A stretch of DNA of 52,940 nt from positions 1-52,940 of the forward strand of contig JAPPHC010000024.1 in the NCBI GenBank assembly GCA_028821145.1. The letters run 5' to 3'. The position numbers and the translations under genes are program-made. Below, one piece after another: positions 35,646 through 44,124 of the stretch. Below the pieces are notes generated by a model. That model was not told the DNA's origin and ran no database searches. It saw nothing but the letters and a program-made list of their open reading frames with translations. Position 1 is the first letter of the stretch. Each line of letters opens with the position of its first letter. The DNA is from Gammaproteobacteria bacterium (GTDB lineage: Bacteria; Pseudomonadota; Gammaproteobacteria; Steroidobacterales; Foliamicaceae).

Positions 35646-36065
35646 ATGAAACAAATGATGATTGCCGTGGCTCTGCTTTCATTGATTCTTGCTGCTTGCG
35701 ACGATGCGCGGCTAGCTTCCAATAATTTGTCGAGAGCGGCGGATAATTTTGAAATCGATCGACGCATCGTGTTCTACAACGGCATTACCGATACCTATAT
35801 GCTCACCATCGAAGGCCGATGCGCGATAACAGATGAACAGAAACAACTGGAAGTGACCTGCAAGATTGGCGAAGACGCCTACAACAAGCATTTTTTGGGA
35901 CTGTCCGACAACGTAACGTATTTCGCGGAGCAATTGGAAACTGCGGACGTCAGCGCATACCACCACCGGATTGTGTTCAAGCCCCAGGCCATTATTCCCG
36001 ATTTCGACTTCCGCGGCAGCGCCGAAGAACTGCTCGAAAACGCTTCGGAATTGAATCAGCGATAG
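35646..36065 (+). CDS. Phage-type beta-sandwich lipoprotein
   Basis: 139 residues. Lipoprotein signal LLSLILAAC with Cys at residue 18. The body (LSRAADNFEIDRRIVFYNGITDTYMLTIEGRC ... HRIVFKPQAIIPDFDF) resembles the small lipoproteins found in many lambdoid and related prophages. AAGGAA lies about 8 nt before the ATG. Base composition is clearly more AT-rich than its neighbours, a sign of transfer. No other phage structural genes are near; it looks like a cargo gene left in a small islet. Confidence 0.75.
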   Translation: MKQMMIAVALLSLILAACDDARLASNNLSRAADNFEIDRRIVFYNGITDTYMLTIEGRCAITDEQKQLEVTCKIGEDAYNKHFLGLSDNVTYFAEQLETADVSAYHHRIVFKPQAIIPDFDFRGSAEELLENASELNQR

Positions 36066-36088
36066 TCTCTCAAACCTGGCAGCAGCGC

Positions 36089-36481
36089 GTGCTTGGAATC
36101 CTCTTCGACCAGCCGAAGCGCAGCTTCCACGTCAACAAGACGCTTGGCTTTGCCAATTCCATCCGAGAGGCGCTTCAACCCTGCAGGGTCAAAATTGATT
36201 TCGCATTCATCTACGGATCGGTCGCAAAGGGAATGGATACCGCCACAAGCGACATTGACCTGCTGGCCGTATCGGATCACCTGCATTCATTTGAATTAAA
36301 CGTGCCTCTGTTCCCCGCAATGCATGACCTGGGGCGGCAAATTGAACTGCACCATTACACCCGGCGCGAGTTTTCCTCGCGCAATCGATCCAGCGACTGC
36401 TTCCTAAGGCGGGTGCTGGACGGCCCCACGATTTTTGTCGTGGGGTCTATGGAAACCGTGCATGAAATCTGCCGAACTTGA
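36089..36481 (+). pseudogene. MNT nucleotidyltransferase-domain protein with the DNA-binding part deleted
   Basis: 130 residues, GTG start. The core GSVAKGMDTATSDIDLL holds the nucleotidyltransferase Gly-Ser and Asp-x-Asp signature. Known relatives start with QQRVLGLLFGQP...SFY, continue through a winged helix of about 55-60 residues, then reach the KTxGLADxLREAL segment. Here the piece LGILFDQPKRSFHVN is joined directly to KTLGFANSIREAL, so the winged helix appears cleanly deleted in frame. The frame is also open upstream of the GTG with matching residues (TWQQR). Probably the decayed antitoxin/regulator half of a MNT-HEPN pair; it could still be translated. Confidence 0.6.
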
Positions 36482-36581
36482 TAATCTCGTCAAGACCGGA
36501 CATCTGGTCGAAACCCTGTTGCAGGCCACCGACCGATTAGGCAAATGCCTGCAGGAGTTGGAGCGGGACCGGGAGCAGTAG
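36462..36581 (+). pseudogene. Remnant of a HEPN-like partner (39 codons)
   Basis: ATG at 36462, overlapping the MNT gene end by 20 nt, and TAG at 36579-36581. The start MKSAELDNLVKTGHLVE resembles the first residues of small HEPN proteins that follow such nucleotidyltransferase genes; the rest (DRLGKCLQELERDREQ) is helical but far too short for a HEPN domain. Consistent with a degraded toxin gene. Confidence 0.4.
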
Positions 36582-36629
36582 CTCCGCCTGAATCTCATTC
36601 ACAGCGGGCGATGATTAGGGAAGCGAGGG

Positions 36630-37235
36630 TCAGGCCCAGGGGCGGGCGGTGCGGTCGGATTTTTCGAAGGCTTCGATGGCGGCGGCGTGTTCGCTGAGGG
36701 TGAGGGCGATGGGGTCGAGGCCCTTGAGGATCATCTCGCGTTCGCGGGGCTTCATCGAGAAGGGCAGGGCCCGGTCGCCGACGCGCTGGACTTCGCAGGC
36801 GCCAAGATCGACCGTCAGGCGGAGTTCCCGGCGTTCGGCCTCGGCGCCGATGGCGTCCACTTGTTCTTCCGGCAGGACCACGGCCACGATGCCGTTCTGC
36901 GCGCAGTTGGCCTGGAAGATTTCGCCGAAGCTCGGTGCGATGATTGCGCCTATGCCCCAGTCGGCCAGCGCCCAGACGGCGTGCTCGCGCGACGAGCCGC
37001 AGCCGAAGTTGTCGCCGGAAATCAGTATCTTCGCTTCCCGGTAACGGTTCCGGTTCAGCACGAAGTCGGGCGCCTCCTCGCGCGTCGCGAGATCGGCGTA
37101 GCGCCAGTTGGCGAACAATCCTTCTCCCAGGCCCTCGCGCGACACACGCTTCATCTCGCGGCTCGGAATGATCGCGTCCGTATCCACGTTGCGCCGCATC
37201 ATGGGCGCCGCTACTCCGGCAACAATGCCCCTCAC
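36630..37235 (-). CDS. leuD: 3-isopropylmalate dehydratase small subunit
   Basis: 201 residues, standard size. Signature segments: RRNVDTDAIIPSREMKR near the start, GDNFGCGSSREHAVWALADWGIGAIIAPSFGEIF, NCAQNGI. With LeuC it isomerises 2- to 3-isopropylmalate in leucine synthesis. It begins 13 nt after leuC ends, in the order tesB-leuC-leuD. No leuB or leuA follows inside the window. Confidence 0.95.
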   Translation of the reverse strand: MRGIVAGVAAPMMRRNVDTDAIIPSREMKRVSREGLGEGLFANWRYADLATREEAPDFVLNRNRYREAKILISGDNFGCGSSREHAVWALADWGIGAIIAPSFGEIFQANCAQNGIVAVVLPEEQVDAIGAEAERRELRLTVDLGACEVQRVGDRALPFSMKPREREMILKGLDPIALTLSEHAAAIEAFEKSDRTARPWA

Positions 37236-37248
37236 GTTCCGCGCCCCA

Positions 37249-38652
37249 TCAGCTCAGTTTGCGCGGGTCCGTCAGGCGGCCCGCGACGGCGGAGGCGGCC
37301 ACGGTGGCGGGGCTGGCCAGGTGGGTGCGGGCGCCGGGGCCCTGGCGGTTCTCGAAATTGCGGTTGGTGCTGGACACGGTGCGCATCCCGCCGAATCCGT
37401 CGCCGCCGGCGTAGAAGCACATCGAGCAGCCGGACTCGTGCCACTCGAAGCCGGCGTTCTCGAACACCCGGTGAAGGCCCTCGGCTTCGGCTGCGGCGCG
37501 CACCGCCATGGAGCCGGGAACGCAGATGGCCTTGACGCCCTCGGCCACGCGCCGGCCGTCGAGGAGCTTGGCCGCCGCCCGGAGATCGGACAGGCGCGCG
37601 TTGGTGCACGAGCCGATGAAGGCCGCGCCGATCGCCAATTCATCCATCTTCTGGCCCGGCGCCAGGTCCATGTAGTCGAGCGCCCGGCGCATGGCCTCGC
37701 GCCGCCCGGCGTCGCCGTCCGGTTCGGGCACCAGTGCGTCAATGCCGGTCGAGTGCTCGGGGCTGGTGCCCCAGCTCACCTGCGGCGCCATGCCTTCGCA
37801 GTCCAGTTCCAGTTCGCGGTCGAACTCCGCCCCTTCGTCCGTCGTCAGCTCGCGCCAGGCCGCCAGCGCCTGGTCCCAAAGCGCGCCGCGCGGGGAAAAC
37901 TCGCGCTCGTTCACGTAATCGAACACGTCCTCGTTCGGCGCCACCATGCCGGTCCAGGCGCCGAACTCGATGGCCATGTTGCATAGCGTCATACGGCCTT
38001 CCACGCCCAGCGCGTCGATCGCTTCGCCCGCGAACTCCACCGCGCAGCCCAGGCCGCCCGTGGCGGAGTGCTTCGCGATCACCGCCAGGATCAGGTCCTT
38101 GGCCGTGACCGCCGGGTCCGGGCGGCCGACAAAGTTAACCCGCATCGACAAGGGCTTCTCCACCCGGAGCGTGCCCGTGGCCAGCGCGTGCTCGGCCTGG
38201 GTGGTGCCGATGCCCCAGGCCAGCGCGCCCAATCCGCCCACCGTGCAGGTGTGGCTGTCGGGGCATACCAGGGTCAGGCCGGGCAGGGCGATGCCGAGTT
38301 CCGGCGAGATGACGTGCACGATGCCCTGGCTGGGGTCGTCGATGTCGAACAGCCGGATGCCGGCCTCGCGCGCCGCCTCGCGCGTGGCGGTGATGAACTC
38401 GGCGCCGCCGGGCATGCGCGTCAGCCCGGGCCGTCCGGGCTTGGTATCGACGATGTGGTCCATGACGCAGAAGGCGCGCCGGGGATGGCGTATCGTCCGC
38501 CCGGCCTTCTCCAGCGCCTGCAGGGCCAGCGTGCCGGTGCGCTCGTGCAGGAATATCCGGTCGATGGCGATCAGCGACTGCCCGTCGTCGGTGCGCGCCA
38601 CCTCGTGGGCGGCCCAGAGTTTCTCGAACAGCGTGCGCGGCGTCGCGCTCAC
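37249..38652 (-). CDS. leuC: 3-isopropylmalate dehydratase large subunit
   Basis: 467 residues from a GTG at 38652 that overlaps the tesB stop. The start VSATPRTLFEKLWAAHEV fits the family (usual MxxTLxDKLWxxHxV). Iron-sulfur ligands: Cys in IGSCTNARLSDL and the pair in SGCSMCFYAGG. The substrate loop VCPDSHTCTVGGLGALAWGIG is intact. Forms the aconitase-type enzyme with LeuD. Confidence 0.95.
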   Translation of the reverse strand: MSATPRTLFEKLWAAHEVARTDDGQSLIAIDRIFLHERTGTLALQALEKAGRTIRHPRRAFCVMDHIVDTKPGRPGLTRMPGGAEFITATREAAREAGIRLFDIDDPSQGIVHVISPELGIALPGLTLVCPDSHTCTVGGLGALAWGIGTTQAEHALATGTLRVEKPLSMRVNFVGRPDPAVTAKDLILAVIAKHSATGGLGCAVEFAGEAIDALGVEGRMTLCNMAIEFGAWTGMVAPNEDVFDYVNEREFSPRGALWDQALAAWRELTTDEGAEFDRELELDCEGMAPQVSWGTSPEHSTGIDALVPEPDGDAGRREAMRRALDYMDLAPGQKMDELAIGAAFIGSCTNARLSDLRAAAKLLDGRRVAEGVKAICVPGSMAVRAAAEAEGLHRVFENAGFEWHESGCSMCFYAGGDGFGGMRTVSSTNRNFENRQGPGARTHLASPATVAASAVAGRLTDPRKLS

Positions 38653-39536
38653 GCGGACGCACTCCTGCGGACCCGGAACAGGCCTTCCTGGGCCATGGTC
38701 GCGACCCGCGTGCCGTTGCGCGCGTACACCGACGCCCTGGCGAAGCCCCGCGCTCCGCCGGCCCGCGGGCTGTGCAGGTCGTACAGCATCCAATCGTCCA
38801 CCCGCACCGGGCAATGGAACCACATCGCGTGGTCGAGGCTGGCGAGCTGAAAGCCGGTGGGGGGCAGAACATGCGGGAAAGTCACCGTGCCGATCAGACC
38901 CATGTCGGACGCAAAGGCCAGGAACGCCTGGTGCGCTTCGATGTCGTCCGGCAGGCGCGCCGAGGTGCGCATCCACACCATCTGGCGGGGCTCGCGGGCG
39001 CCCGTGCCCAGCGTGTGCTTCGGGTCCACCGGCCGGAAGTCGAGCGCCTGGGTCAGCCGGAGCAGTTTGAAATAGCGGCGCGGCATCCAGTCCGCTTCAC
39101 TCGAAGTCAACTCGCGCAGGTCCTTGAGTTCCTCGGGCGGCGGCGCGTCCGGCATCGGGTCCTGGTGCTCGGGACCCTCCTGGCGCGCCTGAAACGAAGC
39201 GGTCATGTTGAAGATCTGCCGGCCGTGCTGAACGGCCACCACCCGGCGGTTGGAGAAACTGCCGCCGTCGCGGGCGTGGTCCACTTCGTAGACGATCGGC
39301 GCGCCGGTGTCGCCCTCGCGCAGGAAGTAGGCGTGCAGCGAATGCGCCACGCGCCCTTCCACGGTGCGCAGGGCGGCGTACAGCGCCTGCCCCAGCACCT
39401 GGCCGCCGAATACCCGGCCGGTGCCGAAGTCGCGGCTCTGGCCGCGGAAAATGTTCTGCTCCAGCGGCTCGAGTTCGAGCTGATCGATCAGCTCCTTCAG
39501 GGCGTCCACACCCATGGCGTCGGATCGGGTGTCCAT
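38649..39536 (-). CDS. tesB: Acyl-CoA thioesterase II
   Basis: 295 residues with two hot-dog folds. Conserved parts: NIFRGQSRDFGTGRVFGGQV, ARDGGSFSNRRVVAVQHGR, and the second half SLDHAMWFHCPVRVDDWMLY followed by SPRAGGARGFARASVY. It hydrolyses medium/long acyl-CoA. ATG 39536 or 39515 could start it. Its TGA overlaps the leuC GTG, which couples a lipid enzyme to leucine genes. Confidence 0.92.
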   Translation of the reverse strand: MDTRSDAMGVDALKELIDQLELEPLEQNIFRGQSRDFGTGRVFGGQVLGQALYAALRTVEGRVAHSLHAYFLREGDTGAPIVYEVDHARDGGSFSNRRVVAVQHGRQIFNMTASFQARQEGPEHQDPMPDAPPPEELKDLRELTSSEADWMPRRYFKLLRLTQALDFRPVDPKHTLGTGAREPRQMVWMRTSARLPDDIEAHQAFLAFASDMGLIGTVTFPHVLPPTGFQLASLDHAMWFHCPVRVDDWMLYDLHSPRAGGARGFARASVYARNGTRVATMAQEGLFRVRRSASA

Positions 39537-39609
39537 AGGGTAAAGCGTACAACATCGGCGAAAAAAGAATGCCGTAAGATAGACCGCTCGCGTTGGGAGA
39601 GGCTGGGGT

Positions 39610-40356
39610 ATGGCCAGACACGGCAGGATGTCGGTAACGCTCGCCAGGATAGGCGTATGGATCTGGGCGGTGGGCGCCGTGGTCGTGGCGGCCAGCATCG
39701 GCGGATACCGGCTGCAGATACTTTCCCTGATACCGGCCTTCATCGGCTACGTCGCCAGCGTTGCGATCATGGCCGTGGCGACGCTGTTCCTGCTGGTAGG
39801 GATGATCGGCGGGCGCGGCCGGATGGGCGGCTGGGGGTTCAACGCCACCTGCTGGATCGCGCTGGTCCTGACCGTCGGAATGACCCTCAACAACCTGCTG
39901 TGGCTGCGCCAGGGCCAGGTGTCCCCGCCGATTCACGACATCACGACCGACATGGTGAACCCGCCCGAGTTCGTGGACATCCTGCCGCTTCGCGCCGGGG
40001 CGCCCAATCCGCCGGAATACGCGGGAAGCCAGGTCGCCGAACAGCAGCTTGCGGCGTACCCCGAGATAGAACCGCTTGAACTGGACGTGTCGCCGGCCGA
40101 GGCGATGGCGCTTGCGGAAAGCGCCGCGCGGGCAATGGAGTGGGAGCTGATCACGGTGGCGCCGGGCGAGGGACGCCTGGAGGCCGTCGCCACCACCGCC
40201 TGGTTCGGCTTCAAGGACGACATCGTGGTTCGCATCGTCGAGTCCGGCGACGGGTCGCTGGTGGATGTGCGCTCCAAGTCGCGGCTGGGCCTTTCCGACG
40301 TCGGGACCAACGCCCGCCGCATCCGGGCGTTCATGGCGCAAATGAAGCCGAACTAG
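39610..40356 (+). CDS. DUF1499 membrane protein
   Basis: 248 residues. Three N-terminal membrane helices (about 10-32, 40-64, 74-96), then a soluble DUF1499 domain (about 110-245) with AMEWELITVAPGEGRLEAVATTAWFGFKDDIVVRI and SKSRLGLSDVGTNARRIRAF. Function unknown; often near lipid or photosynthesis-related genes in other bacteria. Divergent from tesB (73 nt apart) and followed 37 nt later by an NTF2-like gene. Confidence 0.85.
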   Translation: MARHGRMSVTLARIGVWIWAVGAVVVAASIGGYRLQILSLIPAFIGYVASVAIMAVATLFLLVGMIGGRGRMGGWGFNATCWIALVLTVGMTLNNLLWLRQGQVSPPIHDITTDMVNPPEFVDILPLRAGAPNPPEYAGSQVAEQQLAAYPEIEPLELDVSPAEAMALAESAARAMEWELITVAPGEGRLEAVATTAWFGFKDDIVVRIVESGDGSLVDVRSKSRLGLSDVGTNARRIRAFMAQMKPN

Positions 40357-40393
40357 CCCGCATGGCGCGCCCTCAATCGCGCACCAGGCTGAA

Positions 40394-40840
40394 ATGAAAG
40401 ACCGGTCCGCGTATGTCGATTTTATTGAGCGCCGCTATTTCGGAGGCGTGTCCGCCGGCGACCTCGAAGGCGTGCTGGATTGCTTCGCCGCCGACGCCGA
40501 GGTTCTGATACGCCACGGCGACAATCCCGAACGGCGCTACTCCCCGTCACCGGGTCCCGGGCAGGAGCCGCTGCCGAGCTTCTTCGAGCACCTGTGCGGG
40601 AACTACGACTGCTGGTTCGGCGAGTTCCGCCACACGATCGACGTGGAGGGGCAGCGCGCGGCCAGCCGCTTTGTCGTGCGGCTGACGCCGAAGCCAGGCG
40701 GGCTCTATGCGGACCACCCGGTGCAGCAGTTGCTGAACTCGAACTTCTTCGAGTTCGCCGATGGGCGGATCACGTTCATGATGATCAACTACTCGAACGC
40801 GGCGGGACCGGACACGCCCACGGGGTATCCGCGGGGCTGA
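40394..40840 (+). CDS. NTF2-like / SnoaL-fold protein
   Basis: 148 residues. IERRYFGGVSAGDLEGVLDCFAADAEVLI is the opening helix-strand of an NTF2-like barrel. The ending (LLNSNFFEFADGRITFMMINYSN) is the closing sheet. Such proteins are small hydratases, isomerases or binding proteins. The residues do not identify a substrate. Convergent with the MaoC gene 4 nt downstream. Confidence 0.75.
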   Translation: MKDRSAYVDFIERRYFGGVSAGDLEGVLDCFAADAEVLIRHGDNPERRYSPSPGPGQEPLPSFFEHLCGNYDCWFGEFRHTIDVEGQRAASRFVVRLTPKPGGLYADHPVQQLLNSNFFEFADGRITFMMINYSNAAGPDTPTGYPRG

Positions 40841-40844
40841 GGCG

Positions 40845-41303
40845 TCAGATCATGTAGAGGGCGAGGGTCTCGGCGGTGCAGGCCGGCTTTTTCTGGCCCT
40901 CGATCTCGACCCTGTGCCGGCAGGTCATCTGTATGCCGCCGAGGCGGACCCGGGCCTTGAGCACCGTGGTGCGCACCCGCACGCGGCTCGGACACACCAC
41001 CATGTTCGAAAAGCGCACCTTGTTCAGCCCCCAGTTGATCGCCCGCTTGAGCGTGGGCATCCGCACGAACTCCTCGGTGGCGCCCGGGATCAGCGACAGC
41101 GTCAGGTAGCCGTGGGCAATGGTGGCGCCGGTGTCGAGCTCCCGCGCCGCCCGGTCGGGATCGACGTGGATCCACTGGTAGTCCTCGGTGGCTTTCGCAA
41201 AGCGGTCGATCCGCTCCTGGTCCACCACGATCCAGTCGGACACGCCCACCTCGACGCCTTCCAGCGCCCTTGCGTCTTCGATCGATCGGACCTCGTGAGC
41301 CAA
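40845..41303 (-). CDS. MaoC-family (R)-specific hydratase-like protein
   Basis: 152 residues, single hot-dog fold. The catalytic motif ATEDYQWIHVDPDRAA and the following GATIAHGYLTLSLIPG are those of MaoC/Nodulation-N dehydratases acting on enoyl-CoA. Its start lies 34 nt after the folE stop, on the same strand, so it may be the last gene of the moaC-mobA-folE transcript. Confidence 0.88.
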   Translation of the reverse strand: MAHEVRSIEDARALEGVEVGVSDWIVVDQERIDRFAKATEDYQWIHVDPDRAARELDTGATIAHGYLTLSLIPGATEEFVRMPTLKRAINWGLNKVRFSNMVVCPSRVRVRTTVLKARVRLGGIQMTCRHRVEIEGQKKPACTAETLALYMI

Positions 41304-41337
41304 GTGATATTCCGCGGCACTTCCCAGCCGCGTATTA

Positions 41338-41928
41338 TCACCGCCCGCGGTCGATCATTGCCAGGAATTCGGCCCTTGCGCGGGCGTCGTCGCGGAAAAT
41401 GCCCAGCATCTGGCTGGTCACCATGTTCACGTTGCGCTTTTCGATGCCGCGCGTGGTCATGCACTCGTGTGCGCCCTCGACCACCACCGCCACGCCGCGC
41501 GGCTCCAGAACGTTGGAAATGCACTCGGCGATCTGCGCCGTGAGCTTCTCCTGCACCTGCAGGCGGCGCGCGTAGGCGTCCACCACCCGCGCCAGCTTGC
41601 TGATGCCCACCACCTTGTCGCGCGGCAGGTAGGCTACGTGGGCCTTGCCGATGATCGGCGCGATGTGATGCTCGCAGTGCGAGTTGAAGTCGATGTGGGT
41701 CAGCGCCACGATCTCGTCGTAGCCGTTCACTTCCTTGAACGTTCGCGCGAGGAAGTCGTACGGGTCCACGGCGTAACCGCTGAACCATTCCTCGAAGGCG
41801 CGCACGACACGCTTGGGCGTGTCCACCAGGCCCTCGCGCTCGACGTCGTCGCCGGTCCAGCCCAGCAGAACGCGCACCGCCCGCTCGGCCTCGCTGCGCG
41901 TCGGCTTGTTGCTGTCGTTCTCGCTCAT
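41338..41928 (-). CDS. folE: GTP cyclohydrolase I
   Basis: 196 residues. Zinc and active-site signature [28 protein letters not shown] and [17 protein letters not shown] are complete. It converts GTP to dihydroneopterin triphosphate for folate/tetrahydrobiopterin. Its ATG overlaps the mobA stop (ATGA), linking two GTP-consuming pterin pathways. Confidence 0.95.
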   Translation of the reverse strand: MSENDSNKPTRSEAERAVRVLLGWTGDDVEREGLVDTPKRVVRAFEEWFSGYAVDPYDFLARTFKEVNGYDEIVALTHIDFNSHCEHHIAPIIGKAHVAYLPRDKVVGISKLARVVDAYARRLQVQEKLTAQIAECISNVLEPRGVAVVVEGAHECMTTRGIEKRNVNMVTSQMLGIFRDDARARAEFLAMIDRGR

Positions 41929-42521
41929 GGGGTCGTGGCTCCGCTGCGCGTATGTCTGCGCAGATCGTCGGGACTATTGATGTTCGTAATGTGCATCGGA
42001 ATCAGTTTCAGCGGCCGGCTTTCCAGGTAAGCGCGCGGCGAGGGGCCGGTTCCGCCGGCCGTTTCCTTCGCCAGGCCCGCAAGGGTAGCGGGTTCGTAGA
42101 TCGCGCACAATGGCTGCACCACCCCGGTGGCCGGATCGCAACAGGCGGTGGCGGCGGCGTTCGGGTCGCGTTCGGCCACCAGGCGCTCGAGGTCGGCGGC
42201 GTTAAGGGAGGGCTGATCGCAGGCCAGCGCCAGCCAGGCCCGCCCGGGCGCCGCGGCGTGCGCCGCCTCCAGGCCGGCCGCCGGCCCCTGGCCGGGATGG
42301 CGGTCGAGAAGGCAGCGGTAGCGCGAGCGCAGCGCGTCGGACGCCTGGTCGGGGCGCACCGACACCCACACGTCGTCGAGGACCGATTCCAGCAGCCGGA
42401 CCGCGCGTTCCAGCAGGCTCACGCCGCCGATCTCGGCGGCGGCCTTGTCGCTTCCGAATCGCGTGCTCAGGCCCCCCGCCAGCACCACGCCGGAAATCGG
42501 CGCGTCAGCCGGCGCCGTCAT
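41925..42521 (-). CDS. mobA: Molybdenum cofactor guanylyltransferase
   Basis: 198 residues. Nucleotide-binding start [23 protein letters not shown] and [14 protein letters not shown] with the metal-binding Asp. It attaches GMP to molybdopterin. It overlaps moaC by 17 nt and folE by 4 nt. Works with MoaC of this cluster; a target enzyme may be serviced by the XdhC protein at 50.4-51.4 kb. Confidence 0.92.
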   Translation of the reverse strand: MTAPADAPISGVVLAGGLSTRFGSDKAAAEIGGVSLLERAVRLLESVLDDVWVSVRPDQASDALRSRYRCLLDRHPGQGPAAGLEAAHAAAPGRAWLALACDQPSLNAADLERLVAERDPNAAATACCDPATGVVQPLCAIYEPATLAGLAKETAGGTGPSPRAYLESRPLKLIPMHITNINSPDDLRRHTRSGATTP

Positions 42522-42981
42522 CGCGGTAGTCGCTCTTGCCGCCGGTCTTCCTGACCAGCCGCGCCGCCCTGATCTCGATGCCGTGCGAAGCCGACTTCAG
42601 CATGTCGTAGACGGTCAGCGCGGCAACCGTGGCGCCGGTGAGCGCCTCCATTTCCGCGCCGGTCTTGCCGGTGACCTTGACCGCGCACTCGATCTCGATC
42701 TCGTTGCCCTTGAGCTCCAGCCCGATCCGGCAGCCCTCGAGCTTGAGCGGATGGCAGAAGGGGATCAGCTCGTGGGTGCGCTTGGCCGCCTGGGTGCCGG
42801 CAATGATCGCGGTCTGGAACACCGGCCCCTTGTGGGTGTTGATTTCGCCGTTTTCGGCCTGTGCGGCGGCCTCGGCGGGCAGCACGACGAGCGCGCGGGC
42901 CGTGGCCGTGCGCTCGGTCACGGCCTTGTCGGCCACGTCCACCATGCCGGGGCGCCGCTTTGAATCGATGTGCGTGAGCAT
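42505..42981 (-). CDS. moaC: Cyclic pyranopterin monophosphate synthase
   Basis: 158 residues from ATG 42981; ATG 43008 would add nine. The start MLTHIDSKRRPGMVDVADKAVTERTA, the substrate site LIPFCHPLKLEG, and MEALTGATVAALTVYDMLKS with the catalytic Lys, then GGKSDY, are complete. Catalyses the second step of molybdopterin synthesis. moaA is not in the window. Divergent from pdhA, 63 nt away. Confidence 0.93.
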   Translation of the reverse strand: MLTHIDSKRRPGMVDVADKAVTERTATARALVVLPAEAAAQAENGEINTHKGPVFQTAIIAGTQAAKRTHELIPFCHPLKLEGCRIGLELKGNEIEIECAVKVTGKTGAEMEALTGATVAALTVYDMLKSASHGIEIRAARLVRKTGGKSDYRDDGAG

Positions 42982-43044
42982 CGATTGAGAATTATAGAGT
43001 TTGGCCATCCGCGATATACTTTGCTCCCCGAATTGAGTAGTCAG

Positions 43045-44124
43045 ATGCCCGTAGTAGCGAAGTTTGAAATTACGTATACGCAGTTCTTAGACGAGCACGG
43101 TAAAGCGCAGCAAGAATTGCCCGAATTTGCCGCCGACGCGGACGAAATGGCGCGCATGTATCGCTTCATGCACCTGACCCGGGTGTTCGACCGGCGCTGC
43201 ATCAACCTGCAGCGCACCGGCCAGGTCAACACCATCGCCTCCAGCCACGGCCACGAGGCCGCCCACATCGGGCTGGCCGCCGCCATGCGGCCCGAAGACG
43301 TGCTGGCCCCTTCGTATCGCGAACACGGCGCGGTGATCTGGCGGGGCGTGCGCATGAGCCAGTTGCTGGCCGTGTGGGGCGGCGACGAGCGCGGCCACGA
43401 CTGGGACGGCGCCAGGCGCGATTTTCCGTACTGCGTGCCGATCGCCACTCAGTGCCTGCACGCCGCCGGCGCCGCGCTGGCCCTGAAGATGCGCGGCGAA
43501 GAGGCCTGCGCGGTGGCAATGTGCGGCGACGGCGCCACGTCCGAAGGCGCGTTCTACGAGGCCCTGAACGCCGCCGGCGCCATGAAACTGCCGGTGGTCT
43601 TCTGGGTCACCAACAACCGCTACGCCATCTCCATGCCAGTGGAAGGCCAGACCGGCGCCGAGACGCTGGCGCAGAAGGCGATCGCCGTGGGCATTCACGG
43701 CGAACAGGTGGACGGCAACGACCTGATCGCGGTGCGCAACGCCGCCGAAACCGCTTTGCGGCGGGCCCGTTCCGGGGGCGGCGCCTCGCTGGTCGAGGCC
43801 CTGAGCTACCGGCTGGGGGACCACACGACGGCCGACGACGCCACCCGCTACCGCCCGGACGAGGAGGTCGAGCAGGCCGCGAGGCGCGCTCCGCTTCACC
43901 GGATGAAGCGCTTCATGCAGGAGCGCTTCGGCTGGACCGACGAGCAGGAAGAAGCGCTGATCGGGGAGCTGGAAGCCGAGGTCGAGAGGGAGGTCGAGGC
44001 CTACCTGGCGACGCCTAAGCCGAATATCGAGGACATCTTCGAGCACCAGTTCGCCAACATGCCGGCCGCGCTCAAGGCCCAGCGGGAAATCGCCCGCCGC
44101 TATCCCGTCCCGGACCACGGCTGA
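43045..44124 (+). CDS. pdhA: Pyruvate/2-oxoacid dehydrogenase E1 alpha subunit
   Basis: 359 residues from ATG 43045. Thiamine diphosphate motif GDGATSEGAFYEALNAAGAM ... NN is at about 176-207, and GHEAAHIG, APSYREHG and YRLGDHTTADDATRYR are typical of E1 alpha. The substrate could be pyruvate or a branched 2-oxo acid. It overlaps pdhB by one nucleotide. The open frame upstream to 42970 has no family similarity. Confidence 0.88.
   Translation: MPVVAKFEITYTQFLDEHGKAQQELPEFAADADEMARMYRFMHLTRVFDRRCINLQRTGQVNTIASSHGHEAAHIGLAAAMRPEDVLAPSYREHGAVIWRGVRMSQLLAVWGGDERGHDWDGARRDFPYCVPIATQCLHAAGAALALKMRGEEACAVAMCGDGATSEGAFYEALNAAGAMKLPVVFWVTNNRYAISMPVEGQTGAETLAQKAIAVGIHGEQVDGNDLIAVRNAAETALRRARSGGGASLVEALSYRLGDHTTADDATRYRPDEEVEQAARRAPLHRMKRFMQERFGWTDEQEEALIGELEAEVEREVEAYLATPKPNIEDIFEHQFANMPAALKAQREIARRYPVPDHG

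Noticed and set aside
36612-36640. Further hairpin repeat at the leuD end
   Set aside because: CCTGGGCCTGACCCTCGCTTCCC on the minus strand resembles subtype 2 but has no 5' stem arm, so chance cannot be excluded.
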